Assembly: GCA_009780015.1 (NCBI GenBank)
Contig: WRAW01000013.1
Location: forward strand, 1 to 43,847
Direction of reading: 5' to 3'
Source: Defluviitaleaceae bacterium
GTDB lineage: Bacteria > Bacillota > Clostridia > Lachnospirales > WRAA01
DNA length: 43,847 bases
Of the stretch, positions 17,205 to 26,140 are shown one piece after another. The position numbers and the translations under genes were made by a program. Numbering within the stretch: position 1 is the stretch's first letter; every line of letters starts with the position of its first letter. The notes beneath the pieces were generated by a model that was not told the origin of the DNA, did not search any database, and was given only the letters and a program-made list of their open reading frames with translations.

Positions 17205-17332
17205 TACCAAAACCTTGGGGCCACGCCCCAAACCCCGCAAGGGGCGCGCCCCTTGAACTCACCCCACGAAGCCAAACCCGGGCTTCGCGTGGACCCCGCG
17301 ACCCGCTCTGCGCTTCGCGCTCAAGCGTACAT
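17205..17332. repeat. Residual repeat-module sequence between two elements
   Basis: It contains a further copy of the CCCCACGAAGCC...GGCTTCGCGTGG hairpin module (17263-17295) and an imperfect CGCCCC/GGGGCG repeat near 17220-17252. No gene. It looks like debris of other family members. Confidence 0.45.
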
Positions 17333-17457
17333 TAGACCTCTTGCATAACTGTCGAACGCCGTCTTTGCGGTCAATTTCCCTCCAAGCTTCGTCAGCTCCT
17401 ATCCTGACGAAAAATTGCCGCGCAAATCCGACATTCACCAGTTACACAAGAGGTCTA
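17333..17457 (-). mobile_element. MITE-like element adjacent to rnfC, TAGACCTCTTG ends
   Basis: 125 bp. TAGACCTCTTGCATAACTG (17333-17351) and the inverse copy at 17439-17457 differ at two positions. TA flanks both GACC ends. The minus strand carries the core (gcaatttttcgtcaggataggagctgacg, about 17390-17420). It ends 6 bp before the rnfC stop codon. Confidence 0.72.
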
Positions 17458-17463
17458 TTGTTT

Positions 17464-18783
17464 CTATATCTTTTTAGCCAGTATCTGTCTTCTGATGTAG
17501 CGGATGGATTGCGCCAAATGGCGCTTCGCCGGGCAGACATAGGAACATGATCCGCACTCAATGCAGTCCACGCCGTTATTCTTCTTGAACTTGTCGTACT
17601 CACGATTTACGACATTGGCGTTCAGCTCGAGCGGAATGAGCATGGACGGGCAGATTTCCACGCAGCGCGCGCAGCGTATGCAGTTCTTTTCGGGCTTGAC
17701 TTCGCACTCGTCCTTGGTCAGGCACAGAATCGCCCCGGAGGTTTTGGCGATGGGGACATCCAGGGTATACATGGCCACGCCCATCATAGGCCCGCCGGCG
17801 ATTAACCTGTACGGCTCTTCCTTGAATCCGCCGACCGCGTTTATCAGATCGGCGAATTTCATGCCAATGCGAACCTTGTAGTTGCCGGGCCTTGCAACGG
17901 CCTTGCCGCTTACCGTAACCACGCGGCGCATTATGGGGCGGCCTCTTCTTATCGAGCGCTCGATGGCGATTACCGTATCGACATTGTTTACGATACAGCC
18001 CGCGTCGGCGGGCAATGTTCCCGACATAACTTCGCGGCCTGTGCAGGCGTATATCAACTGCTTCTCGGAACCCTGCGGATATTTTGTCTCCAGAGTAACA
18101 ATCTTTATACGCGGGTCAGTGCACTTTTCGGTGACAAGCTTTATCGCGTCGGGCTTGTTGCTCTCGATTGCGATGATTCCCATAGCATCCGGGAAAAGGT
18201 GCAGTATCATTCGGACGCCGCGCAGTATTATGTCGGTTTCTTCCAGCAGCACACGGTAATCGGTCGTCAGATAGGGTTCACATTCCGCGGCGTTTAGGAT
18301 AAAATAGTCGATCTTTTTGTCGGGAGGCGGTGAAAGCTTGACATGAGTAGGAAACCCTGCGCCGCCCTGGCCGACGATCCCCGCTTCCTTAATCATTTCG
18401 ATCATAATATCGCGTGGGAGCGTCTTGTAATCGGTGTGCTTATTAAGCCCCGGCAGCTCTTCCATCTTGCCGTCGTTTTCGACTACTACGGACAGAGAGG
18501 GTGCTCCTATCGGCGCAAGCCTGGGTTCGACATCCACCACCGTTCCTGAAACGCTTGCGTGTACGGGAGAGCTTACGAACCCCTTTGCTTCACCGATCTT
18601 CTGACCCATCAGCACCCGGTCCCCTTTGGCCACGATGGGTTCACACGGAGCACCGATATGCTGGCTCATCGGATATACAAGATGTGTCCCCGCTTCCGGG
18701 AAAATCACCTTGATGATTTCGTCCTTAGCATAGCCTTTGGAATCAGGGGGGTGTATTCCGCCCTTGAATGTTGGCAAACGCAA
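17464..18783 (-). CDS. rnfC: Rnf complex peripheral NADH-binding subunit RnfC
   Basis: 439 residues; the cytoplasmic subunit that binds NAD(H) and FMN, homologous to the NuoF-type flavoprotein. The N-terminal barrel-sandwich hybrid region includes PMSQHIGAPCEPIVAKGDRV. The Rossmann/FMN region carries GIVGQGGAGFPTHVKL and ILNAAECEPYLTTDYR. Two 4Fe-4S motifs close the protein, CIRCARCVEICP (about 373-384) and CIECGSCSYVCP (about 412-423). The start is TTG 18783, GGAGGG 8 bp upstream. It follows the ATPase gene by 22 bp and is separated from rnfD by two repeat elements. Confidence 0.94.
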   Translation of the reverse strand: MRLPTFKGGIHPPDSKGYAKDEIIKVIFPEAGTHLVYPMSQHIGAPCEPIVAKGDRVLMGQKIGEAKGFVSSPVHASVSGTVVDVEPRLAPIGAPSLSVVVENDGKMEELPGLNKHTDYKTLPRDIMIEMIKEAGIVGQGGAGFPTHVKLSPPPDKKIDYFILNAAECEPYLTTDYRVLLEETDIILRGVRMILHLFPDAMGIIAIESNKPDAIKLVTEKCTDPRIKIVTLETKYPQGSEKQLIYACTGREVMSGTLPADAGCIVNNVDTVIAIERSIRRGRPIMRRVVTVSGKAVARPGNYKVRIGMKFADLINAVGGFKEEPYRLIAGGPMMGVAMYTLDVPIAKTSGAILCLTKDECEVKPEKNCIRCARCVEICPSMLIPLELNANVVNREYDKFKKNNGVDCIECGSCSYVCPAKRHLAQSIRYIRRQILAKKI

Positions 18784-18805
18784 ATCAATATCCCTCCATA
18801 ATTAT

Positions 18806-19258
18806 TTAATCGTAATACAGATAGCTAACATGTAAGGTTGGGTACATATGTCTCAGAAGCCGCAGAGTAGCTTCAATATCTCCCATTGGCAGACGGTTTG
18901 GGGAATCATAACGCAACGCTCCGCTTACGCGGGTTCCGGCGCCGGGCATCGATTCCAGCGTCAGCCATCCGCCGCAGTTGTCGCAGTATCTTCTCAGGAG
19001 CCATAATCCAAAGCCTTTTTGACCGTGCCGCGTGTCCCGCTCGCTGCGGGATGCATCGGGGCCCGGCTTGCGGACCGACTCCATACGCGCTCTGACAAAT
19101 TCGAGCCGCTCCGCGCTCATTCCGACGCCATCGTCGCTTATCGAAAATGAGAATATGTTGTTCAAGGCGTCTTCGTTAACTTTTATAACAACATGAGCCG
19201 CTGAGGCTTTGGCACTATTTTGGACGATATCAAGGATGTGCAGCGAAAATTCATTCAT
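18806..19258 (-). CDS. GHKL-type ATPase / anti-sigma-like protein upstream of rnfC
   Basis: 150 residues forming one histidine-kinase-like ATPase domain: N box DIVQNSAKASA (about 11-21), G1 DDGVGM (about 42-47), G2 GQKGFGLWLL (about 81-90), then GTRVSG. There is no phospho-acceptor or sensor domain, so this is a stand-alone ATPase of the type found as anti-sigma factor kinases or next to hydrogenase and Rnf-like redox operons in Clostridia. It is the first gene of the rnf operon; a regulatory role in redox control is inference. SD weak. Confidence 0.75.
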   Translation of the reverse strand: MNEFSLHILDIVQNSAKASAAHVVIKVNEDALNNIFSFSISDDGVGMSAERLEFVRARMESVRKPGPDASRSERDTRHGQKGFGLWLLRRYCDNCGGWLTLESMPGAGTRVSGALRYDSPNRLPMGDIEATLRLLRHMYPTLHVSYLYYD

Positions 19259-19412
19259 GACTGATTAATTATAACAGGACTTTGCGACATTGTACAGCCA
19301 AAATTATCACACAATCAACATTATTTCGTGCAATACGGCAAATTTCATTGTGAAATTATTCACAAATCACTGTATCAAACGGCGCTGCCCGATTGAGAAA
19401 GGGCAAAAAGCC

Positions 19413-19441
19413 TTGACACTATATTCCGGTTATTATACAAT
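19413..19441 (+). promoter_or_regulatory. Sigma-A-type promoter for the cardiolipin-synthase-like gene
   Basis: TTGACA (19413-19418), 17-bp spacer, TACAAT (19436-19441). The start codon is about 80 bp downstream; a small GAGCAT/ATGCTC hairpin lies in the leader. Confidence 0.75.
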
Positions 19442-19522
19442 GCTTTCAAATCAACGTTAGCCGGGTGAGCATAGAATGCTCATCAGACTTTCGATATATT
19501 CGTGATTTTCTGAGGTGTTTGC

Positions 19523-21037
19523 ATGAATAGTAGAACGCACAAGTCCGTCAACATTGTAAAGCCCGTATTATTCCTGATTTTGGCAGCGATGCAGATAATT
19601 TTGTACGTATATATTATCGGAGCCGTCGTCTCGGCGTGGGAAGGCCACGCTCTCTTTATCCCGGCCCTAATCGCGTTATTTGTCGTGAACTTTGTACCCG
19701 TCATACTTTCAATCGCAATAAGGGAGTCCAACCACAGCGTCAAGCTCTCGCGGCTGGCCCTTGTGTTGCTGTTTCCACTGTTTGGCTGTTTATGGTATGA
19801 GCTGTTCGGCAACGGTATATTTGCCGGCCGCTCAAAAGCAGCTTATCAGGCCCAGCTTGCCAAGAACATCAATTTTCTGGAGCAAGACCCGAAAATATTC
19901 GAGGAGTTGGCCGCGCAAAGCCCTGTATTGTTGGGACAGGCCAGCGTCATCTTGAACACGTCCGGCTTCCCTGTGCTTAAAAATACGCGCACAACCCTGT
20001 TGCTGGGCGGCGGCGACTTCCTGCGGATTTTGGTGGACGAGCTCAAAAAGGCCAGAAAATTCATATTCATCGAGTGCGGCGAGCTAAATCAAGGGACTGT
20101 GTTCAACGAAGTATTCAGAGTGCTCGAGGACAAGGCTCAGGAAGAGCTTGAGATTAAATTGATTTACGACAAACGCGCGACAGGGTCGCAGTTGCCGCGA
20201 GGGTTCAGGCAAAGCTGCCGGGGCGTCGGCATATCCTGCCACGGATTCGGCGCATACGGCGCGGAGCGTAACAATCGTATCATGATTGTAATCGACGGCA
20301 ACGTGGCGTTCAGCAGCACGGTCTCGAGCCTGAGCGACGATCTGCTGGATGAAGGCGTCACAACATATGTGCTGCGAGGGGACGCAGTGTGGAGCTGCAG
20401 CGTGCTCTTCATGAACATGTGGGACGCGCTCACGCTAACAAACAGCGACTACGCCCCGTACCGCCCCACTCTGTCCTATATGGAGGGGCAGGGGTATGTG
20501 GCGGTCTTTGGCGACTCACCGGCAAACGATATGCGCCCCGTCCGCACAGCCTATTTGAAGATGATATCGTCCGCGCAGTCCTTCGTCTATATCCAGACGC
20601 CAAGCCTTGAGCCGGACGCGCTGCTTGAGCAGACCCTCCGGCTTGCCGCGGCAAGCGGGGTCGACGTGCGCATAGTGACGGCGGCTCCGGCGGCCGGCGC
20701 GCTGACCGGACAGCGTACCCGCGCGTCATACTCGCGCCTGCTTGAAAGCGGAGTCAAGATATTTGAAATTGCCGAGGCGCTTGATTCAAAGGCGCTGATA
20801 TGCGACGACGCGGCGTGTCTTATAGCTACAGCCAGTCTCGACTACAACAGCCTGATGCGTAATCACGAGTGCGCTGCGTGGATCGCGGGGGACGACGCCG
20901 TGTACGAAGCCCGGGACGACTTTCTGGCGCTGATGGAGGACGCTCACGAGATTACCCCAAGATCGTGGCGTAAGCATACCCGCGGATTCCGCCGGATATG
21001 GTACGCCATACTCAGGGCACTTGCTCCTCTTGCATAA
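19523..21037 (+). CDS. Cardiolipin synthase-like protein with both HKD histidines replaced (likely pseudoenzyme)
   Basis: 504 residues with the full architecture of bacterial cardiolipin synthase: two N-terminal membrane helices (about 12-37, 43-65), the HSVKLSRLALVLLFPLFGCLWYELFG segment, and two phospholipase-D domains. Active-site motifs are damaged. The first reads RNNRIMIVIDG where RNHRKxxxIDG is expected (His to Asn, Lys to Ile). The second reads LDSKALICDD where xHAKxxxxD is expected (His to Asp). The rest is intact, with no frameshift or stop, so it may have a non-catalytic role. ATG 19523 has GAGGTG upstream. It lies upstream of asnS. Confidence 0.82.
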   Translation: MNSRTHKSVNIVKPVLFLILAAMQIILYVYIIGAVVSAWEGHALFIPALIALFVVNFVPVILSIAIRESNHSVKLSRLALVLLFPLFGCLWYELFGNGIFAGRSKAAYQAQLAKNINFLEQDPKIFEELAAQSPVLLGQASVILNTSGFPVLKNTRTTLLLGGGDFLRILVDELKKARKFIFIECGELNQGTVFNEVFRVLEDKAQEELEIKLIYDKRATGSQLPRGFRQSCRGVGISCHGFGAYGAERNNRIMIVIDGNVAFSSTVSSLSDDLLDEGVTTYVLRGDAVWSCSVLFMNMWDALTLTNSDYAPYRPTLSYMEGQGYVAVFGDSPANDMRPVRTAYLKMISSAQSFVYIQTPSLEPDALLEQTLRLAAASGVDVRIVTAAPAAGALTGQRTRASYSRLLESGVKIFEIAEALDSKALICDDAACLIATASLDYNSLMRNHECAAWIAGDDAVYEARDDFLALMEDAHEITPRSWRKHTRGFRRIWYAILRALAPLA

Positions 21038-21133
21038 GGGCAAATGTACATTTACTCAAGTCAGTCATTATATCTAATATAACATAACAAGATAGTATGA
21101 TTTATTTAGAGAGTATACTACAAAGGAGGACAT

Positions 21134-22522
21134 ATGTACACACTAGCCAAGGATATCTTTTCGGCGCCGAATAACTATATCGGCAAAAACTTGAAAATAG
21201 GCGGCTGGATACGCACTCTCAGGGACAGCAAGAATTTCGCGTTTATCGAGCTGAATGACGGGAGCTTCTTCAAGAGCGTCCAAGTTGTGTTCGACAATAG
21301 TCTCCCGGGTTATGACGAGATCGTTAAGCTCGGCGTGGGCGCGTGCATCACCGCCGACGGAGAACTGGTCGAAAGCCCGGGCGCGAAGCAGCCCTTTGAG
21401 CTCAAGGCATCCGCCATCACTATCGAGGGCACATCTCCAACCGATTACCCGCTGCAGAAAAAGCGCCACACGCTCGAGTTCCTGCGCACGATAGGGCATC
21501 TGCGCCCAAGAACAAACACATTCGCCGCGGTGTTTCGCGTACGCTCGATGTTGTCGTACGCCATACACAAGTTCTTTTTCGAGCGCGGCTACGTATATAT
21601 CCATACACCGATAATTACAACCAGCGACTGTGAGGGCGGCGGCGAGATGTTCCGCGTAACCACCCTTGATCCGGCAAATCCGCCGCGTACAAAGGAAGGA
21701 CATATCGACTTTTCCGAGGATTTCTTCGGCAAGATGACCCACCTTACCGTCAGCGGCCAGTTGTCGGTAGAGAATTTTGTGATGGCTATGCGCAACGTCT
21801 ATACGTTCGGGCCGACATTTCGCGCCGAAAATTCCAACACCACTCGCCACGCCGCCGAATTCTGGATGATGGAGCCGGAGATCGCGTTCGCCGGTCTGCC
21901 GGAGGTCAAACAGCTTGTCGAAGATATGCTGAAATACGTCATAAAGTTTGTGCTCGACAATCTTCCCGAAGAGATGCAGTTTTTTAACGATTTCTATGAC
22001 AAATCCCTGCTTGATCGTCTGAACGCGCTTGTATCCTCAAGCTTTGCCTCCATAACCTATACCGAGGCCATCGATCTGCTTGAAAAGGCCGACGTCAAGT
22101 TCGAGTACCCCGTAAAATGGGGCATGGACATACAGACCGAACACGAGCGCTATCTATGCGAACAAGTGTACAAAGGCCCACTGTTCGTCACAGACTACCC
22201 AAAGGATATCAAGGCATTTTACATGCGCATGAATGACGACGGCAAAACCGTAGCGGCCACCGACCTGCTTGTTCCCGGAGTCGGCGAAATAGTTGGGGGC
22301 AGCGCCCGCGAGGAACGCCTTGACGTGCTGACCGCGCGTATGGACGAAATGGGGCTCCCCCGCGAAGAATACTGGTGGTATCTTGACCTGCGCCGCTACG
22401 GAAGCGTGAAGCACGCCGGCTTTGGTCTGGGCCTTGAGCGCCTTATAATGTATGTCACGGCGATGCAGAACATCCGCGACGTCATACCGGCGCCCAGGAC
22501 AACCGGAAGCGCTGAGTTTTAG
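21134..22522 (+). CDS. asnS: Asparaginyl-tRNA synthetase
   Basis: 462 residues; charges tRNA-Asn. An N-terminal OB-fold anticodon-binding domain (about 15-110, [23 protein letters not shown]) is followed by the class II core. Motif 2 is [21 protein letters not shown] (Asn is typical of AsnRS against AspRS). Motif 3 is [23 protein letters not shown], then [15 protein letters not shown] 21134 follows AAAGGAGG. The Nudix gene starts 2 bp after the stop, suggesting coupling. The 96-bp gap before asnS is AT-rich; I see no T-box. Confidence 0.96.
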   Translation: MYTLAKDIFSAPNNYIGKNLKIGGWIRTLRDSKNFAFIELNDGSFFKSVQVVFDNSLPGYDEIVKLGVGACITADGELVESPGAKQPFELKASAITIEGTSPTDYPLQKKRHTLEFLRTIGHLRPRTNTFAAVFRVRSMLSYAIHKFFFERGYVYIHTPIITTSDCEGGGEMFRVTTLDPANPPRTKEGHIDFSEDFFGKMTHLTVSGQLSVENFVMAMRNVYTFGPTFRAENSNTTRHAAEFWMMEPEIAFAGLPEVKQLVEDMLKYVIKFVLDNLPEEMQFFNDFYDKSLLDRLNALVSSSFASITYTEAIDLLEKADVKFEYPVKWGMDIQTEHERYLCEQVYKGPLFVTDYPKDIKAFYMRMNDDGKTVAATDLLVPGVGEIVGGSAREERLDVLTARMDEMGLPREEYWWYLDLRRYGSVKHAGFGLGLERLIMYVTAMQNIRDVIPAPRTTGSAEF

Positions 22523-22524
22523 AC

Positions 22525-23064
22525 ATGGATAAGCGTGATTATGAGGTAGTGCAGTCAACCACTGTGTTTCACGGCAAGATTGTGGACGTGGTTCACGACA
22601 CGATAGCTCTTCCAGACGGCAGGAGCGCCCTTAGGGAGGTCGTGCGCCACGTTGACGGAGCGGCGGTTCTGCCCATCGACAAAGATGGAAACGTGGTACT
22701 TGTACGGCAGTATCGCCACCCTCTGGGCGGCATGGCGCTGGAGATTCCGGCGGGTACGCTTAACAAAGGCGAGGCCCACCTGGAATGCGCCGCCCGTGAG
22801 CTCGAGGAAGAGATCGGCTACAAATCCGACAACATCCGCCTGCTTACAAAAATCAGCCCATCCTGCGGCTACTGTGACGAGAGCATCTATATCTACTTGG
22901 CCACAGACCTCGTTATAGGCAAACAAAATCTTGACGAGGATGAATTTATCGAAGTGGAAGCCTATCCTCTTGACAAGGCTGTGAACATGGTATTCGACGG
23001 ACGGATCGTCGACGCGAAGACGGTAGTCGCGTTGCTTGCGTATCGCCTGAATCCTCATGGCTGA
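22525..23064 (+). CDS. Nudix hydrolase, ADP-ribose pyrophosphatase type
   Basis: 179 residues. It probably cleaves ADP-ribose to AMP and ribose 5-phosphate, clearing a toxic NAD breakdown product. The Nudix box is complete: G(x5)E(x7)REL(x2)EIG in LNKGEAHLECAARELEEEIGY (about 86-107). VLVRQYRHPLGG and ALEIPAGTL precede it, and SCGYCDESIYIYLA follows, the usual ADPRase signature. It starts 2 bp after asnS without its own strong SD. In Clostridia this gene commonly precedes spoIIM and xerD, as here. Confidence 0.9.
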   Translation: MDKRDYEVVQSTTVFHGKIVDVVHDTIALPDGRSALREVVRHVDGAAVLPIDKDGNVVLVRQYRHPLGGMALEIPAGTLNKGEAHLECAARELEEEIGYKSDNIRLLTKISPSCGYCDESIYIYLATDLVIGKQNLDEDEFIEVEAYPLDKAVNMVFDGRIVDAKTVVALLAYRLNPHG

Positions 23065-23146
23065 ACCTTTGGGCCATCAATAAGCATTATCGGAACTTCT
23101 CTCGAATATAATTACTATTAATTATTTACGAGAGAGGAAGGGCGCA

Positions 23147-23764
23147 ATGCCACGCTTATCGAGACTCAAGAGGCGCGCGCTGTCGTCGCGCCAGGGCGCG
23201 ATTGCTATAATTGCCGTGATATGCTTTGTAACGGGAATCATTGTTGGAGCCGTAGCGGCCGTAAGCCGCGAAGAAACCGAGAGAGCCGCCCTTTCCGCGG
23301 AGCTTTCCGCCCACATCGCAGGCCTTGCCGGGCTTGGACAGGCTCCCGGAGTTCAGGAGGCGCTGCAGAGCGTCGTCAGTAACCTGATGTTCGTGGCAAT
23401 CGTATGGGTGCTGGCGTTTGCGCGCATCGCGGGGTTTCTGTCGTTCATGGTGGTAATGCTGCAAGGCGTCAGCTATGGCTTTACCACTGCCGCTCTGATT
23501 ACAGCCTTAGGCGTATGGGACGGGCTCATAGCGGCCCTGGTCTACCTTCCGCAGGCCCTAATAATGACTCCGGCGCTGTTATTTGTGTGTACAAGCAGCG
23601 TTAGTTATGTATGCGTAAAGCAGCAAGGACGTCCAAATACATACGGCGAAGCCAGTCTGCGAAAATACGCCCATGTTCTCGCAGTCGCCGCGCTTCTTGC
23701 GGTGCTGGCGGCGGCATTGGACTTGTATCTCGCCCCTGTCATGGCAAGGCTGATCTATTCTTAG
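23147..23764 (+). CDS. spoIIM: Stage II sporulation protein M
   Basis: 205 residues, membrane protein with about five hydrophobic segments (about 17-38, 75-98, 100-122, 128-152, 180-202). SpoIIM belongs to the SpoIID-M-P peptidoglycan-remodelling machine that drives engulfment. Features are the basic N-terminus, an NLMFVAIVWVLAF core and the conserved ARIAGFLSFMVVMLQGVSYGFTTAAL segment. ATG 23147 has GAGAGGAAGGG upstream. It shows the organism is a spore-former. About 80 bp separate it from the Nudix gene. Confidence 0.87.
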   Translation: MPRLSRLKRRALSSRQGAIAIIAVICFVTGIIVGAVAAVSREETERAALSAELSAHIAGLAGLGQAPGVQEALQSVVSNLMFVAIVWVLAFARIAGFLSFMVVMLQGVSYGFTTAALITALGVWDGLIAALVYLPQALIMTPALLFVCTSSVSYVCVKQQGRPNTYGEASLRKYAHVLAVAALLAVLAAALDLYLAPVMARLIYS

Positions 23765-23775
23765 AGGATAAGCTT

Positions 23776-24018
23776 TTGAATAACGACTTATTAAGCAATC
23801 TCGACAAAATACATACAACGGAATTAGGCATTCATCGGATCAAGACAAATTTAGGTTTGGAAACTTCCGACGTAGTCGCATGGTGCAGACATAAGGTTGC
23901 GACTTCAAGCAATATAATTCGCAAAGGTAAGAATTGGTATATTCATGTTGACAATTGCGTAATTACAATTAATGCCGGCAGCTTTACAATAATTACGGCG
24001 CACAAGGCTAAACATTGA
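23776..24018 (+). CDS. DUF3781 family protein
   Basis: 80 residues, TTG start at 23776 with AGAGGAT upstream, 11 bp after spoIIM. The frame also reads further upstream through spoIIM in another frame, but similarity begins here. LDKIHTTELGIHRIKTNLGL, DVVAWCRHKV, IIRKGKNWYIHVDNCVITIN and FTIITAHK match the DUF3781 family of small cytoplasmic proteins of unknown function. More AT-rich than its neighbours, possibly a later arrival. Confidence 0.7.
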   Translation: MNNDLLSNLDKIHTTELGIHRIKTNLGLETSDVVAWCRHKVATSSNIIRKGKNWYIHVDNCVITINAGSFTIITAHKAKH

Positions 24019-24028
24019 AGAGGTACGT

Positions 24029-24796
24029 ATGAACCCGCTTATCGACAAATTTCTGAACTACATGGCCGCTGTTAAGAATGCGGGCGACAACACGCTTCAG
24101 GCGTACCGCCGCGACCTTGGCAAGCTTGAATGGTATCTGTCAAAGCCGGGCGGTCAAGGCGTCGAGGCGGCCACGTCTACGGCACTGATGGCCTACATGC
24201 TGCATTTGCACAAGAGCGGAAAGCACGCTTCCACCATATCACGCAATGTCGCGGTTATTAAGAGTTTCTACAGATACCTGTACTATGAGCGTGAAATAAG
24301 CCGCGACCCCGCCTATTTGCTGAAGCCGCCCAAGGTCTTGCGCGACGCCCCCCCCACGCTCTCACAGACTGACCGGGACAAGCTCCTTAACAAATTACCC
24401 AGCCCGGACACAGGAGCGCGATCAGTGCGGAATCAAGCGATTACCGCGCTTATATTTTTCACGGATATAAGGGTTGGAACACTTATCGAGCTTAATATGG
24501 ATCATCTTGATATTGACGAAGGTCTAATCAGGTACAAGAATGCCCGTGACGAGGCCGAAATAAAGCTTGAGCCACATGTACTCGAGCTGCTCAAATCTTA
24601 CATAGACACTTCAAGACCGGAGATATTGAAGGATTCATACACCTACCGGCATACCGACAAAGCGTCCCCGATCTTTGTAAACATGCAGGGGCGGCGGCTC
24701 TCAAGGCAAGGATTATGGAAGATAGTCAAGGAATATGGGCGTCAGGCTCAGCTCGAACACGAGCTAAGCCCCAGGCTGCTCAAGGGGGCCAAATAA
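24029..24796 (+). pseudogene. xerD: Truncated XerD-type tyrosine recombinase
   Basis: 255 residues instead of about 290-300. The N-terminal core-binding domain is intact (FLNYMAAVKNAGDNTLQAYRRDL, VIKSFYRYLYYEREISRDPA), and so is the first catalytic Arg region (TDIRVGTLIELNMDHLDI). The protein stops within the next catalytic box: LSPRLLKGAK replaces the usual SPHTLRHSFATHLL, so the HxxR His and Arg are changed and the downstream His and nucleophile Tyr are missing. Its TAA stop shares a base with the left terminus of the element at 24796. The lost part does not continue beyond the element. It sits after spoIIM, where intact xerD occurs in relatives. Probably non-functional as a recombinase. 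Confidence 0.82.
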
Positions 24797-25009
24797 GAAC
24801 CTGTATTCATAGGTGGGAGTGGTAGATTGGCGAGACGATTTTTCGCCAATCTAGGAGGTGCGACGCCCGGGGTCCCCGCAAAGCCCTGTTTTGGCTTTGT
24901 GGGGTGGACTGTGGCGGATAACCGGGTATCCCCACGAAACCCGATTTTGGCTTCGTGGGGTGGAGTTCGACCGACAAACTTCCGTTCACATCCTATGAAT
25001 ACAGGTTCT
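24796..25009 (+). mobile_element. MITE-like element abutting truncated xerD, AGAACCTGTATTCATAGG ends
   Basis: 214 bp with perfect 18-bp terminal inverted repeats (24796-24813, 24992-25009). The core is gcgagacgatttttcgcc, then AATCTAGGAGGTGCGACGCC. After it come two tandem copies of the CCCCGCAAAGCC/GGCTTTGTGGGG hairpin module. Non-coding. Confidence 0.8.
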
Positions 25010-25077
25010 AAACGTGAGTTCGATGTACAAATACCGTTCATCGAACTTTGACGGCATCCTCAGAATTTGCGGAAAAC

Positions 25078-25116
25078 GCCGGTGGATCATGAACATCCGC
25101 CGGCATTATTTTTTGT
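25078..25116 (+). terminator. Rho-independent terminator before serine recombinase 1
   Basis: GCCGGTGGAT pairs with ATCCGCCGGC (25078-25104, one wobble), followed by ATTATTTTTTG. It would end transcription coming through xerD and the element. A smaller CCTCG/CGAGG hairpin at about 25150-25168 precedes the recombinase SD. Confidence 0.8.
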
Positions 25117-25177
25117 GAACATAGAAAAGCCGCCGGCAATATACATACCTCGAGCATAAAAGCGAGGGATTGACAAC

Positions 25178-26140
25178 ATGGCGCGCAAGAGCAGACGAAA
25201 TGCCGATATACGCAGCGCCGACGAGGCAGGCGAGCTTAACAATACTTACAAAACCGCCATCTACGCGCGTTTATCAATAGAGGACAGCAGGAAACCGGCC
25301 GGTGACACAATCGAAAGCCAGGTCAGCCTGGTAGAGCGGTTTGTAAAGGAACGCCCATATTTAAAGTTGTGCGCGGTGTTCAAGGATAATGGTGAAAGCG
25401 GCGCGAACTTCGACCGTCCACAATTTACCGACATGATTGAATCAGTCAGGCAAGGTGATATTGACTGCATTGTCGTTAAAGACCTTTCCCGCTTTGGACG
25501 CAATTACATTGAAACAGGCTGCTACCTCGAGGAAATATTCCCGTTTCTAAACACAAGGTTTATTTCCGTCAACGATAATTATGACAGCCATGACTGCGCA
25601 AGCAGGCTTGACAGCTTGGCAATTTCGCTGAAAAGCCTCCTTAATGATGTTTACGCCAAGGATATTTCGAGAAAAATTTTGTCGTCATTAGGGCGAAAGC
25701 AGTCAAGAGGAGAATTTATCGGCCGGTACGCGGCCTATGGATACGTTAAATCGCCGGAGGATAAGCATAAGCTGGTAGTTGACAAAGAAGCGGCTCAAGT
25801 TGTGCGCGACATTTTCAAATGGAAGTCCGGGGGCATGAGTAACGCCGCAATAGCACGCAAGCTCAACGAATCGGGAATACCGGCCCCCAGCAGACGCCGC
25901 CTGGAACAAGGCGTTCTCAAAGACAAGCGTTTTAAAAATGTGACCTGGCAGCAGATGACAATCAAGTGGATACTCAAAAATCCCGTATACACCGGATGTA
26001 TGTCCCAAGGCAAGCGCAAAATGCGCTTATTTCAAGTGGATGCGCAAAGGCGGACACATGCGTACGAATGGATAAACGTCCCCAACATGCATGAACCGAT
26101 TATTGACGAAGATATCTTCGTCGCTGTTAACAACGTTTAG
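25178..26140 (+). CDS. Large serine recombinase 1, C-terminally truncated at a repeat element
   Basis: 320 residues; complete members exceed 500. The resolvase domain (about 28-175) has the catalytic Ser in IYARLSIED, the SQVSLVERFV region, and KDLSRFGRNYIETG with the active-site Arg. The Recombinase domain (about 195-310) includes AAQVVRDIFKWKSGGMSNAAIARKLNESGIPAPS and WILKNPVYTGCMSQGKRK. The reading frame ends at VNNV with TAG, whose AG are the first bases of the element at 26139, so the zinc ribbon and coiled-coil end are missing. ATG 25178 has GAGG about 10 bp upstream. It may keep DNA-cleavage chemistry but probably lost site selection. Confidence 0.85.
   Translation: MARKSRRNADIRSADEAGELNNTYKTAIYARLSIEDSRKPAGDTIESQVSLVERFVKERPYLKLCAVFKDNGESGANFDRPQFTDMIESVRQGDIDCIVVKDLSRFGRNYIETGCYLEEIFPFLNTRFISVNDNYDSHDCASRLDSLAISLKSLLNDVYAKDISRKILSSLGRKQSRGEFIGRYAAYGYVKSPEDKHKLVVDKEAAQVVRDIFKWKSGGMSNAAIARKLNESGIPAPSRRRLEQGVLKDKRFKNVTWQQMTIKWILKNPVYTGCMSQGKRKMRLFQVDAQRRTHAYEWINVPNMHEPIIDEDIFVAVNNV

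Noticed and set aside
21038-21133. T-box riboswitch upstream of asnS
   Set aside because: Only 96 bp, AT-rich, with no conserved T-box sequence or terminator hairpin.
23611-23775. Upstream extension of the DUF3781 gene
   Set aside because: It overlaps spoIIM in another frame and is basic and low-quality; similarity starts at TTG 23776.
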